Source: Siphonodentalium dalli (Eukaryota > Mollusca > Scaphopoda > Gadilida > Siphonodentaliidae). Taken from it: 64,000 nucleotides of DNA. Shown piece by piece: positions 33,771 to 45,971 of this stretch (its first letter is position 1; each line of letters begins with the position of its first letter). The notes under the pieces are model-generated. The model was not told the origin of the DNA, did no database searches, and saw only the letters and a program-made list of their open reading frames with translations. Location: the NCBI GenBank assembly GCA_032622095.1, contig CP136069.1, positions 107,474,278-107,538,277 of the forward strand, read 5' to 3'. Both the position numbers and the translations under genes were made by a program.

Positions 33771-34228
33771 AGGGGTCATCTCAAAACTACTATCGGGATC
33801 CCGATAAATATCCCGATAGGATCCCGATAACTCAAATACTATCTTCTAAATTTCCCGATAGATCCCGATAGAGCGGTCGCCATTTCCCGAAAATATCCCG
33901 ATACCCGCATCCAAATATTCCGATAACATGCTGATTTCCCAAAAGATTCCCGATAACTTTCCGAAAGTAATGTACGTAGCATATTGCCGATAACTTTCCG
34001 ATAATTTACTCATTTATTTCAAGAACAATTATGTCTGTTTTGATAATCGACGAATCGAGGATGTTGTTTTGTTTATATATTTGTTTCTGTTTCCGGTTCA
34101 ATGTGTTGTCATTACTTTTGGATTCGCCCACAGGTTCCTTCGTAAGCACATTTTTATTGGGGTGGAAGCTTGTCTATATCTATCGGGAAATAGGCTGATT
34201 TCCCGATAGTAGTTTTGAAATGACCCCT
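33771..34228. mobile_element. Non-autonomous DNA element with CCGATA-rich body
   Basis: Inverted ends AGGGGTCATCTCAAAACTAC (33771) and AGGGGTCATTTCAAAACTAC (34228, other strand) extend over about 28 bp to CTATCGGGA. The left 150 bp is a cluster of TCCCGATA words. A convincing duplication is not visible; 3-bp TAA to the right versus AAA to the left would fit a Harbinger-type element. Confidence 0.65.
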
Positions 34229-34610
34229 AAGGGAGCATGTCAAAACATCTTTCGCATATGCGAAAAAAATGTGATAAAGTGCGAAAAATGTGACGTCATT
34301 ATCGTTTTTTTTTTGGACATTATCAGAGTTTTTCGTCCTTATCGCACGCCGTAACGTAGTACGTTTTCGTCATTTTCGCCGTCTTGGTTCGATGTTTTCG
34401 CAATTATCGCAGTTTTGTTTCACAGAATTTCCACGAATTGCACGTGCTCAGATTGTCCAGTTATGTTGTGCTATTTTTTAGCACTGTAATTTCCCAGGCT
34501 AATTCTAGTTTTGTTTGTGGGTACATGTACCATTGACTGGCAGAGGAGTTGAATGTTACATTTTTCTCGATTCTTTATTTATTCAAACATGGGACAACTC
34601 CAGTTTAAAA
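34229..34610. other. No gene seen
   Basis: Contains a short palindrome TTTCGCATATGCGAAA at about 34248-34263 and several TTTTCGC words; otherwise nothing recognised. Confidence 0.4.
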
Positions 34611-34640
34611 ACGAGAGGCCGATCACGATCGGCAGATGTT
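34611..34640 (+). repeat. Pearl-like 5' terminus (ACGAGAGGCCGATC type)
   Basis: ACGAGAGGCCGATCACGATC followed by GGCAGATGTT recurs almost unchanged at about 39528. It has the ACRAGAGG start and following hairpin (GCCGATC/GATCGGC) of pearl-like elements, but no matching 3' end follows. Confidence 0.5.
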
Positions 34641-35500
34641 AACCCATCCCTTTGCGATAAAAATTTAATATGATCGGATAAATGAGAGTTTTGGTGTTGA
34701 ATTATAGAGTATACTGTTATGTACTATTATAGACAAATGTACATAACACAAATTATTGGAATTTATGGGTCACTGGCATTTATATAAGAGAATGCACTGG
34801 TACAGGATCTGTAATGCTAAACCGCCACAGCCAGCAAGCCCGTGGGTTAAATGTGTAGGTGTGACCTGGACATGGAATACTTGGGTTAAGAGAGTCCAAT
34901 TTAAGTTTACAATAATAATGTGTCCTAGTATACAGATAAGCAACCTCACCACTGACCCATTAATATCAATTATATAGCAGAGCTGTCAAAAAATCACAGG
35001 AATTGTTTATGTTGAACACTGACCTCTCTTTTAAACCAATAACAATTATAATGATATCAGACCATCTGAAGATATAACTCTGCAGCACAGATGTTCAAGT
35101 CTACTGTTATTATCATGTGATGTTTATTGTTGAATCTTTATTTTAAATTAGATACCATAGCCTTCTTTATCAGATTATTTGCACATTGGCATAAGATACA
35201 TCAGAAAATAATATAGCTTTATCAATAGCTAAGTAGTCCAAATGCAATTGGTGAATTGGATTTAATGTTGCTCCAAACAGATTTACCAGCACATAACACA
35301 AGATTTTGGACCGATTTAATCAAATTTGGTGTGGTGATTCGGGGTACCCTTGGCAGAGTTATAATGGTGTTAGTTTTTCAAATTTTTTTAACTTTTTTTT
35401 ATCAACTTGTATTATAATCATCAATAACTAAATGCAAACAAATGACAATGTCAATGTCATTTTTTGTATTATTATTATAAAAGTTAAAAATATATATATT
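34641..35500. other. No gene; repeat-derived in part
   Basis: About 35280-35400 (GGTGTGGTGATTCGGGGTAC) occurs in inverted form near 41940-42000. The rest is AT-rich and not recognised. Confidence 0.4.
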
Positions 35501-35516
35501 TTTTTTTAATTGAATT

Positions 35517-35918
35517 TTTTTTTCGAAAAAGGGTCATAACTCATTTAAAATAAATCGGATCAAACCCATATTCGAACTAGATCTGTATTTTGGGCTGTGA
35601 AACTCACATACCAAATTTGGTTCCAATCAGATAAAAAATGTTTTGAGTTATGGCAGAATGTGTGAATTCTAAGTCGAAAAAGGGCCATAACTCTGTAACA
35701 AAACTCGGATCAAACCCAAATTCGAACTCGATCTGTATATTGGCCTGTATGTATACCCATATACAAAATTTGGTTCTGATTGGATAGAAAATGTTTGATT
35801 TATAGCATTACACGTGAAGTGTCTACGGACAGACAGACAGACGGACGGACTGACGAACGACGAGTGGTCAATCCGGACAACGACACTATGTTTACCATAC
35901 ATGGTACGGGTAAACATA
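35517..35918 (+). mobile_element. Pearl/HINE-like element, family C
   Basis: Two to three monomers with GGTCATAACTC and CGGATCAAACCCATATTCGA, then ACAGACAGACAGACGGACGG (35829-35850), GACGAGTGGTCAATCCGGAC and the terminal palindrome TGTTTACCATAC / ATGGTACGGGTAAACA. Confidence 0.75.
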
Positions 35919-37245
35919 AAAATATTGGGCCTGTAGGCCTACGTATCTTCCGAATATACATAGGTAAAATTTATTGCAATATGCGACAGAGCATTTGATG
36001 TACTTTATAACGGAATTGCATTTTTGTTTACCAGCACATGCATGGATCACAAACAACAAAACTCGCCAGAAGAAAGAAAATATAACTCCATAGTGGATTA
36101 AACTTTAAGCTTGAAATTTTTCTGTTATGCCTACATTCTGCATGGTCATGCAGTTTTGTGGGGGGGGGGGGGGTAGATCGATCATGCATGCCGTGAATAT
36201 CTACTCTGTTCTCTATCCTTTAGTCAAGAGAATAGAGATTCGTAACAGGACATATGGCGGGGTGGGAATCCTGCTGTATATGTATACTTTTAGCATTAAC
36301 AATTTAGTAGTAATTCCATAGTTTTTTCATGAATCATTTTTTATGGTAAATAAAGAGCGTCTATACAGACCTGTGGAACTATGAATGGAAAATTCCATGC
36401 AAATCTGCAGTGCAAAAATTATAAATACGCGAAGCAATCATAACATTTAACTGACAATTAAATGTGTGCATGGGCTGATTTTGTATATACTCTACATTAA
36501 ATTTGTTTTCTGTAATTACTACTAATTATAAATGGGCTGCATTGATTATTTCGATAAGTTGAGCCTAATTATGTTGACAGTATCAAATTTCACGATTGCA
36601 TCATCAAGGTTATTTGTAGTACCGATATTTCGTCATCCTTTTTCAAAAAGATGTCTTGCTAACTTTTATTTAGTTTGATATCTCAAATGCGCGTACTTTT
36701 ATCGATATTAATAGCCAGTCCATCGTTTTAAAATGACTTGACAATATTATGTCATATATGACGGGCATGATCGACGCATCGAAATGTGCAGGGATCTATC
36801 GATCATAACTGGGTCAAGTACGAACATTAGGTGCATATGAGGTTCTCGGAGGGGTAAACATTTTTGTCAGCGCTGATTAGTTTTGAGAAGTTTGAATTGT
36901 CCGATATTAACCAAATCGGAGATTTTAGAAGATCGGAGAAATTTACTAATATACAGAACTCCGATCAAATCAAGAGTTTTTTTCATATCGGAGAAAACTC
37001 TGATTAAATCAGAGTTTTATTTAAGTGTTCATTGGAATTCTTACCGGAGAAAAACTCCGATCTGAGAAATTTCAGCACGGACACCGACATATCTTCCCGT
37101 TCGCGACACATCAGTATAAAACTGCGACATTGGTGTAACACAAACTGTGCTGCCAATCATATCGACACTACAGCAATATTGACGAAAACAAACACTGTGA
37201 AAACATGTCGAAACAAAACAGCGAACATTTGAGCAAAACTCTGGA
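35919..37245. other. No gene seen
   Basis: A G run at 36163-36176. At 36890-37070 AACTCCGAT and CGGAGAAA words recur in both orientations and may be a decayed fold-back element. No exon recognised. Confidence 0.4.
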
Positions 37246-37317
37246 ACAATATTTTTTTTAATGGACTAACATCATAATGAAGACACGTTTTTCCACCATT
37301 ATTTTGTATCTAGCATG
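37246..37317. repeat. Partial duplicate of piggyBac-like interior
   Basis: TTTTAATGGACTAACATCAT and the next 35 bases repeat 37925-37975 of the adjacent copy, then ATTATTTTGTATCTAGCATG, which also flanks copy 1 (15428-15447). Confidence 0.65.
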
Positions 37318-37988
37318 TTAACCCTTATTCCAACGTATCGTCTTTTGTTGTAGCGTCCGTATCGTCTTTTGATGTCTTTTGTTGTAGCGTCCGTATCGTC
37401 TTTTGACGTCTTTAATTTTTGCATTTTCAACACTCGGATTTGAGACTCGAATAAAGAGTTATAATGACGATTTACATTGATTGTGTTTTGTTCCGCTGAT
37501 GGTTAAGATCATGAAGGGCACATATTAAATCCTTTCTTCCTTTGCTAGGCTTTAGATTTGCAAAATGTTTACTTAGAATACTGTTTTGGCCGACAAAATA
37601 AAAACAAACGAAATAGAAACACGTGGTTTCGACGAAAACGAAAGTTGTTGTCAGAGACGTTTCCTTGTTGATTGCGCTATGCGTGGCCGCGAGGGTAATC
37701 TATGTGAAATATGACAACTTGAAATCGATATTTATATTGGATTATGTATTAGTTCCTAGGTAGTGATTTTATATTTCCAAATAGTGCAATATGAACATTT
37801 TTCCCAGTCGTAATTAAATCGGCCACAGCTAAGCAAGTTGCGGAACTGGCCATTGGGATGTTTTTCCTGTCGAGTTCCATTATGATTGTCACTTCACCCG
37901 TGAAAAAAGATTTTTATAATAATATATTTTTTAATGGACTAACATCATAATGAAGGCACGTATTTCCACCTTGCCTTCCTAAATATTA

Positions 37989-38951
37989 AACAAGAGGTGG
38001 CATCAGAGATGCTGTGTCTCGTTTTCGGTGGCTTACCGCCGGTTGCTACCGCCAATTGGTGTGCATCAGTATCGGTAGACTAATTAATAGGTAAAATCGA
38101 AAAATGACTAATTAAGGGCCATAACTCCATCAAATTTTATCGGGCCAGGCTGGTTTTCGAACTCGTCCGAAATATTCTTGGCAAGTATGTCTATTCCAAA
38201 TTTTAAACAAATCGGAGGACGTTTGTTGAAGTTATTGCGCTAACGAGCTAAAAATTCACGAAAAATTCACGAAAAATGACTAATTAAGGGCCATAACTCT
38301 ATCAAATTTTATTGGGCCAGGCTGGTTTTTGAACTTGTCCAGGATATTATTGGAAGACACTTATATACCAAATTTTAGTTGAATCGGATGACGTTTGTTG
38401 AAGTTATCGCGCTAACGAGCTCAAAATTCGTACAAAATGACTACTTAAGGACCATAACTCTATCAAATTTTATCGGACCGGGTCGGTTTTCTAACTCTTG
38501 GGAGACACCTATATATCAAAATTTCAATCAAATAGGATGATGTTTGTTAAATTATCGTGCTAACGAGCTGAAAATTTGTGAAAAAATGACTAATTAAGGG
38601 CCATAAGCCCATAACTCTATCAAATTTTATCGGAACAGGCCGGTTTTCGAACTCATCTGAGATATTCTTGGGAGACACCTATATACCAAATTTCAATCAA
38701 ATCGGATAACGTTTGTTGAAGTTATCGCGCTAACGAGCTGAAAATTCAAAGGGCCATAACTCTGTAATAAATGTGCGGACGAACCCGATTTTTTGTCTGC
38801 AGCTTACGTGCATGGATATGTACTCACACACCAAATTTTTAATCCGTCAATAAACGGTTGAGTTATAAGCAAAACACGCCGCCCGCCCGTCCGACGCCCG
38901 CCCACCGTCCCTCATCAAACTATAAGTCGAGTTTTGGAAAAAAACTCGACT
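37989..38951 (+). mobile_element. Pearl/HINE-like element, family D, complete
   Basis: It starts AACAAGAGGTGGCATCAGAG (GCATC/GATGC hairpin) and ends AGTCGAGTTTTGG / AAAAACTCGACT, A at 38951. The core has four to five monomers of about 160 bp with AGGGCCATAACTCTATC, TTTATCGGRCCRGGCYGG and CGTTTGTTGAAGTTATCGCG. A GC-rich CGCCCGCCCGTCCG stretch replaces the usual ACGG microsatellite. Empty site in copies 1 and 2 is ATATTACAAAATG. Confidence 0.8.
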
Positions 38952-39527
38952 AAAAATGTTGACATAGAGTAAGTTCTCAGTCTCGTATTGGCTGACAAAA
39001 TGAAAACAAACGAAACAGAAACACGTGGTTCACTGGAAGACGAAATTTGATCAATATTTAATGTAGGTGAACTTCTCCACAAACCAAATGTTGTGAAACA
39101 TATTCATTAAGTGTCACAATTGTTGTTTAATTTGAGAACTCGAACATTGCAATTCCAAATTGATGACTCAAAGTGGATCTTTCTGCTTTTATTGCACAAA
39201 TTTACTCTGCAAAATCAGGTTGAATATGTCGGAGCATCGGAATATTATTTCCGGTTGTAATGTAACTATGGACGCGGCTGTTATTGTGCTATCGGCGGGA
39301 TTCTGAACACATAATTAAAACTTTTTTATATATATTATCTACAAATTTAGTATAATAAATTGATAAGATATCAGGGGAGGGGGTGGTAGTAAAAAATTTG
39401 CAGGAACGTATGCCGTTTTTTTGCATCTGGCATTTTCGGGGACCCACCACCCCCCAAATCTGCAAAAAAATAATTTTTTTTAGTCAAAATATTTTGACAC
39501 CCACCCCCCCCCCCCAAATTTTTACTA

Positions 39528-39560
39528 ACGAGAGGCCGATCACGATCGGCAGATGTTTAA
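39528..39560 (+). repeat. Pearl-like 5' terminus (second copy)
   Basis: ACGAGAGGCCGATCACGATC, GGCAGATGTTTAACCCAT matches 34611. It follows a CCCACCCCCC-rich stretch. Confidence 0.5.
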
Positions 39561-39881
39561 CCCATACCTTGGCGATAGCGATTAGCTATTTTTATAAATT
39601 TTATAAATCCTTACATCAACCTTTTCATGAGTGCTAAAGTTTCAACAATTCACACTTAATATAGTGATCATGTGAAAAATATTTAGTTATCACATTGTGT
39701 CAACAGGATTGGCGGAGGATGTTAATATTTTTAAGCAAATAAACCAAATGACCCTCACTATGCAGGTTAGGGGTGTGTTCTTGTCAACTATGCCAAGAAC
39801 TACATGTATAAACATAGTCAATGGAAATATTTGAGTTATCAAATCGGATAGAATAGGGTTAATCTTACCCAAACATCTTAC

Positions 39882-40051
39882 CAACAAAGCATGTCATTGG
39901 ATTTAGAAACCCATACAATAAGTCAGTCTCAAGAATACCAGCACCATTAATATTACCCTGGAGCCCAAATGCAACTGAGGGAATTTCAAAATAAGACATT
40001 TCCTCTAATGATGAATATATAATTGGTGATTTATTGAAACCCTTACTGAAC
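39882..40051 (-). CDS. Candidate exon of an unidentified gene
   Basis: The minus strand is open for 56 codons between an acceptor-like CTTTGATCCAG (pyrimidine-rich upstream, TATCCCTTTCAC) and a donor GTAAGA. The peptide includes FNKSPIIYSSLEEMSYFEIP, then SVAFGLQGNINGAGILETDL and LYGFLNPMTCFVG. I do not recognise the family. Composition looks protein-like rather than repeat-like, and the same-strand UBR5 exon lies 7.4 kb downstream, so it could belong to that gene or to a gene nested in its intron. A chance open frame of this length is also possible. Confidence 0.3.
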
Positions 40052-40586
40052 CTGGATCAAAGTGAAAGGGATAATATTATATCTGTCAATCGCATAATAT
40101 GTGTCTATGGAATGGTTTAATTTTAATCCCAAATCCATGCAAATCAAAAGTGGATGACCATCAACCTGGACATAATATAGGAGAATGATCAAACGAAAAG
40201 CTTCAAAACAATATGATGTGTGGAGAGGGTTAATCATTTGCAATGACATCACATCATGGAACTGAGGAATGTGTGGATTAATTTTTGTCTAAGATAAGAC
40301 AACAGTGCATGTAGACAACAATAGGTGTCCTATAGTGTTTACATAAACTTTAGTAATGAACCTGTTTCAGCAAAGGGGTTAACTTAATATTGCACAGAAA
40401 ACAGCACTCCACCAGATAGCCATCAATCAATTAGACATTAATATGATAACAAATCCTGCCAGCCAGCAGGACCACTATCAGGCTTTATAGCATGTCCATA
40501 GACATAGTGATAATTAACTCATTTCAATAACACATGGTCTGCCAGATATGTTCTCTTAAAATTCCCAGCAGTAATTACTTGAATTA

Positions 40587-41410
40587 TAAAGGGTCATAAC
40601 TCTGTTAAAATATATCGGATCAAACCCATATTCGAACTCGATCTGTATTTAGGGGTGATAAATTCATATACCAAATTTGGTGCTGATCAGATGAAAAATA
40701 TTTTGAGTCATAGCAGCTTGGGTGAATTCTAAGTAAACATAAGAGTGAAAAGGGTTAATTAAATAATACCAAAAACCGTACAGACTAAGAACGTGCTAAG
40801 AAAAACCTAGGTAAGAAATATGAGGCCGATCAGAAGAAATATGTTCAACTTATTGCATTGGATAGCATGTGTGTAAAGGGTTAATTATTTTTTAAACCGA
40901 TCAACCAATCAATACCAAAAACTATACAGATGAGGGGCATGTCATCATAAACCTACATATCAAATATGAACACAATCGGACAAAATATACTTTGGTTATA
41001 GCATCGGATTTTTGTTTTTTTAATTTTATTTTCAAAAAAAGGGTCATAACTCCTTTAAAATAAATCGGATCAAACCCATATTCGAACTCTATCTGTATTT
41101 TAGGCTCTGAAACTCGCATACCAAATTTGGTTCCGATCAGTTAAAAATTGTTTGAGTTATGGCAGAATGCGTGAATTCTAAGTTGAAAAAGGGCCATAAC
41201 TCTGTAACAAAATCTCGGATCAAACCCAAATTCGAACTCGATCTGTATTATGGGCTGAGAAACCCATATACAAAATTTTGTTTCGATCGGATAGAAAATG
41301 TTTGAGTTATCGCATTACTCGTAAAGTGTCTACGGACAGACGGACCAACGACGAGTGGTCAATCCGGGCAACGACACTATGTTTACCATACTATGGTATG
41401 GGTAAACATA
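40587..41410 (+). mobile_element. Pearl/HINE-like element, family C
   Basis: Monomers at 40587, 41038 and 41190 with GGTCATAACTC, CGGATCAAACCCATATTCGA; the ACAG microsatellite is nearly lost (41335-41345). It ends GACGAGTGGTCAATCCGGGC and the TGTTTACCATAC / GTATGGGTAAACA palindrome. About 300 bp in the middle is diverged. Confidence 0.7.
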
Positions 41411-41693
41411 AAAATGGTCTAAAATCGCATAAAACTCTACTGATATCACTCATGTGACTGGGATTTATCTCAGTTAGTTCAAATAACAGTTTAACCTGTT
41501 TCAGAAGCTGTTTTAATTAAAAAAAAAAATGTTTTATAAATTGCTGATCATCTGTAAACCAAGGTCATTGTGCAGAATACACAAAATTTCATAACTATTT
41601 CCTGATTAGTCTGTCAACCAGCCCATTATCTAACATATTCCATACCACTTTAATACATTAGTCTACTGGTGCAACTTACTTCTATTATACTAA

Positions 41694-42045
41694 ACTAGCT
41701 GAAACAGGCTCCCTTTGGGAGCCTATAGTCAGCATCGGAGATACCAGTGGCCCCATTAGTGGGACTTCGCAAACATTTCGATCCGAAACAAAGCCTTCAT
41801 TTAGTACATTTGGTCATTGAAACATTTTGATATATATATATATTGTTTTAATATATTTTTTTAAAGATTGAATTCCTTGCTCAATTTAACAAAACCAATT
41901 TTTTTTTTTTTTTTTAAATTAAAATTTTTCAAAAACTAACACCATTAACGCCAGGGTACCCAGAGTCACCACACCGAATTTGGGTGAACTCGGTCCAGGG
42001 GTCTGATAGAAAAACCCGGACAGATCTTACTCGTTTATATATATA
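41694..42045 (-). mobile_element. Pearl-like piece with AGGCTCCC hairpin
   Basis: A perfect hairpin AGGCTCCCTTTGGGAGCCT lies at 41707-41725. The inner part is the inverse of 35280-35400. Unit 2 of the surrounding direct repeat lacks this stretch, so it is an insertion. Confidence 0.55.
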
Positions 42046-42563
42046 TAGATGACAAGCCGTCACAGCACTATACCAGACTTGGATACGTTCGGTCTTGTGA
42101 GACATCATCTGATGACATGCAAATAATTCACTGATTGGCTTGATGCACTGATGACAGATATTTTCTAACCATTGATAGTCACATTAATGTTTGAGACAGT
42201 TGCTCGCTCTTTTTACATGCACACAATGATCTAGGCATTAGTTACATCAGGACAAGTTTACTTTATATATATGCAAACTTAGATCAATGTACAGGATACA
42301 CACAATTCCATTATTTCTAACCATTTCCCCGATTAGTCTGTCAACCAGCCCATTATCTAGCATTATGCCTTAACACTTTTGTTAGTCTACTGGAGTAAAC
42401 CTCTGTTATAATAAATCATAAACAGTCACTATGCCAGACTTGGATATTTTAGGTGTTGTGAGAGTAACAGATCATATGAGTTGATAGACATGTAAATATT
42501 TCACTGATTGGCTTGATGCACTGATGAACAGTGTGATGACAGTTATATTCTAGCCATTGATAG

Positions 42564-44021
42564 GGCCAAAAGGAAGAATACCTGAGTTTAGGGTAACATG
42601 AGGGGGAAAAAAACAGGGGCGGGCGGGCGGTACTTCATTTTATTTTTTCATTTTATTTTTCACGGGGAATAATATTTAAGTATTCGTGCCTTCTAATCGT
42701 CTGCCAGTGTCACTCGTATATAGCTTGGGCAAGTCATTGTCACACTAATCAATGCCATGGTAGCTTTAATCAGTTTAATGGTGTTGCAGAAGTTCAATGA
42801 CATGTATACAGCATGATATTAAATGATATTATATATAGAATAAGTGTCTAGTGTTGAAAATTAAACGGTTTATGTTCACGCTGAAGCTCGGATATTACAG
42901 GCCAAATCATACGAGTGGACATATTACTGTTCAATTTCCCACACAAGATACTTTAAAATGATATTTTGTTCATCCACCGACTCGAATACTAAGAAATTTT
43001 GCGAAATATTCAACTCAGAAGGTGAATTTAACAAGAGTTCCTCCATTGGAAATGGCACATACATGCGGCAACGCCAACGTGATGTACATAACATAATCAA
43101 TATGCAAAGCGGTGGTGGCATTCACACATGTAAAACAAAGTAAGCACCAAGAACAATATATGTGCATTGATTACCCTATGACTGATGTTGCATTCGGATC
43201 ATTGCGACACAGAAGATGCTGATTAATCGGGTCCGGTTTTCTGTAGAACTAATGAATATTTAATGAGAAATAGTTCTACTAGGAAAAAATTAAGTTCTAC
43301 CAGGCACATACCACTCCTACTGCATGGGTACACACAGACTCATGTTACGACAGGCTTATAATTTTCAGGGTGGATGCGGTGAGAGGTGGATAAACTATAA
43401 TAATGCCAGGAATTTTGAGCTTTGGGTCGATTTCAAAAGTGTCAGAATTATTTTTAATCTGACATTTTATTACTATGTCCTTTTCTGTCAGTTCAGAATC
43501 CGTGTGGTACCGGTTCACGCACGACAACATGTCTGTGCTATAGTTGACAGGCGCCATGATGTTTCTATTCTGATTCATATGAACGCATTTGTGAAGTTTA
43601 ATGGCTAAAATGCAGGATCTATCCGCACACGGAAGTGTTTCCGCCATATTCAATCGCCATGTGCAATCGGCAAAATATCCGGTTACTTTCGATTTGCTAG
43701 TTAATACATATTCCGGCACAAGTATCGCGTGTTTTCTGGTTTCCGCTTTCGAGAAATCGGCGAGGTTTGCCGAACAATGACGAGGGAATACGAATATACT
43801 TCAACAACAATGGCAGCACTTCCGTTTTTCGAGAATTGACGATATTTGCAAGGAAATGGTTTACTTGTTTAAGCTAATTCCGTAGTCGCGAATTCCTAAT
43901 TATAAAAAAAATAAAATGAAGTCGGAGGAAATTTTTGAAAAACGATAAAATGGAATTTGGCCGCAGGTTTTGAGTAGGGGCGGGCGGGTTACCCTAAACA
44001 CAGGTATTCTTCGTTTTGGCC
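42564..44021. mobile_element. Harbinger-like element with TAG target duplication
   Basis: Inverted ends GGCCAAAAGGAAGAATACCT (42564) and GGCCAAAACGAAGAATACCT (44021, other strand), about 33 bp through GTTTAGGGTAAC. TAG flanks both sides (42561-42563, 44022-44024), and the sister repeat unit reads GATAGTCAC uninterrupted with one TAG. A 3-bp duplication and GG ends fit PIF/Harbinger. GGGCGGGCGG words follow both ends. Inside, open frames of 94 codons (43324-43608, +) and 124 codons (43345-43719, -) overlap each other and match no family I know. Confidence 0.75.
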
Positions 44022-44115
44022 TAGTCACATTAAAGTTTGAGACAGTTGCTCGCTCTTTTTCCATGCACACAATGATCTAGACTTTAGTTACATCAAGACA
44101 AGTTTATTTATTTCA

Positions 44116-44338
44116 GTTTTCATTTCTCGAATCTACTTTCCGAAGGGTGTCCGAAGGAATTTTTTTCAACCCACCGCCCATATGCAACATGTCATATAGC
44201 TCAATGTCATCTCTACTAAGGCCCATATGAGGTCCCAGTAACATAAATATGGTGTTTTTGTCGTTATAAATTCTTATAATATGTTTTAAACTGTTACAAA
44301 TGTCATATAAGGGCACAAAAGGTCTTAAGTAAAAAATT
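44116..44338 (-). CDS. Uncharacterised open frame
   Basis: About 73 codons are open on the minus strand, including FMLLGPHMGLSRDDIELYDM and LHMGGGLKKIPSDTL, ending with a stop at 44113-44115. The sequence looks protein-like and is not part of a known repeat here. It could be the tail of a retroelement or host protein. No motif is recognised. Confidence 0.2.
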
Positions 44339-45971
44339 TACATGAGGGTGTAAAAAACATGTTTTTTCCCCCCTCGGGCCACCCACCACCCCGGGTTTAC
44401 AGTTGACATGCAGATATCTCAAATTCATCCTGGGAAGCTTCTTTGTGTGTATGCATATATAATTACAGAGTATAAAGTAATAGGGTACTTATATCAACGC
44501 AATGTCGATAAAACAAAGAATATCCCAAGCGACACATTCGAGCACCTACTGTCGACGTCTTACTAAGTTAGCCCACTGCCATTACGAACAATTCACGCTC
44601 GTTTTCTGTCATCTAATTAGCATCAACAGGGAAACTCCACCCCTAAACTTGAGCCAATGAAAACATTCATAGAATCAACAAAAAGTGACCTTTGAACATG
44701 TGGTTTTTGCACGAAAATTTACAAACTTTCACAAAGCAACGTGACGTAATCACTGACGTAATTGCTAATAATTTGCGCTTTTATCGGAAGTCTTTTTACG
44801 ACTTTTGTCAAATCATGGTTTATATGATTAATGCACATCAAATATAAAGACATTTGGTTTAATCATTTTATTTAAATACGCTTTTTTGTTTTCAAAAATC
44901 ATGAATTATTTTTTTTTCAAAGTTGACACGAGTCCGTGGGTAAACAAACTTAAAGGACTTACTCGCATAGGCATACCGTAAATTTGCATAAAATGTCATT
45001 TTTGACTCACATGTGTGATAAAATGAAGATGAAAGTGTCAATGACACTGTAGCTCAACTTCGAAAGGGAATAATTTCATTTGTTACAGTCAATGGAGTGA
45101 TTAGGAATGTGGAAAGTTGAAAGGCCTAGTAATGCAAAGAGTAAATTCCAAGATGGCTGCTGGCGGTCATGTTTTTTGGCTGAATGACTCCGAAAGGACT
45201 CGTTCCCATCTACATGTCATTGTTAACATCAAGGACAAATTTCATGATGATCCGACAAAAGATACGACCTGTACCCTATGTGAAAGAATTTAGTCATGTA
45301 AAGAGTAAAATACTGCTGCCGGCCATGTTTTTTGGGCGAATGACCTCAAAATGACCCGTTTCCCATCTACATGTCATTGTTAATATCCATGACAAATCTC
45401 ATTATGATCAGACCAAAGATACGACTTGTAGCCCGTGCCAAAGGATTTAGTCATGCAAAGAGTAAAATCCAAGATGGCTGCTGGTGGCCATGTTTTTTGG
45501 CCGAATAACCCCAAAAGGACTCGTTCCCATCTACATGTCATTGTTAACATCCATGACAAATTTCATGAAGATCCAAACAAAGCTACGACCTGTAGCCCGT
45601 GCCAAAGGATTTAGTCATGCAAAGAGTAAAATCCAAGATGGCTGCTGGCGGCAATGTTTTTTGACCGAATGACCCCAAAATGACTCGTTTCCATCTACAT
45701 GTCAATGTCAACATTCATGACAAATTTCATAAAGATCAGACCAAAGGTACGACCTGTAGCCCGCGCCAAAGGATTTAGTCATGCAAAGAGTAAAATCCAA
45801 GATGGCTGCTGGCGGCCATGTTTTTTGGCCGAACGACCCCAAAATGACTCGTTCCCATCTACATCTCATTGTTAACATCCATGACAAATTTCATAAAGTT
45901 CCGACCAAAGCTACGACCTGTAACCCGCGCCAAAGGATTTAGTCATGCAAAGAGTAAAATCCAAGATGGCT

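Larger units (their letters stand above)
41560..44108. repeat. Two-unit direct repeat, each unit with its own insertion
   Basis: The blocks ATTAGTCTGTCAACCAGCCC, CACTGATTGGCTTGATGCAC and GAGACAGTTGCTCGCTCTTT occur in the same order twice (41560-42270; 42286-42560 plus 44022-44108). Unit 1 is split by a minus-strand pearl-like piece and unit 2 by a Harbinger-like element. The unit is about 430 bp. No coding seen. Confidence 0.75.

Noticed and set aside
39372-44397. Treating the 5-kb middle of piggyBac-like copy 3 as one transposon
   Set aside because: The G-rich left edge and C-rich right edge are only loosely inverse, no duplication is visible, and about 150 bp of the host element is missing; a replacement or several events are as likely.
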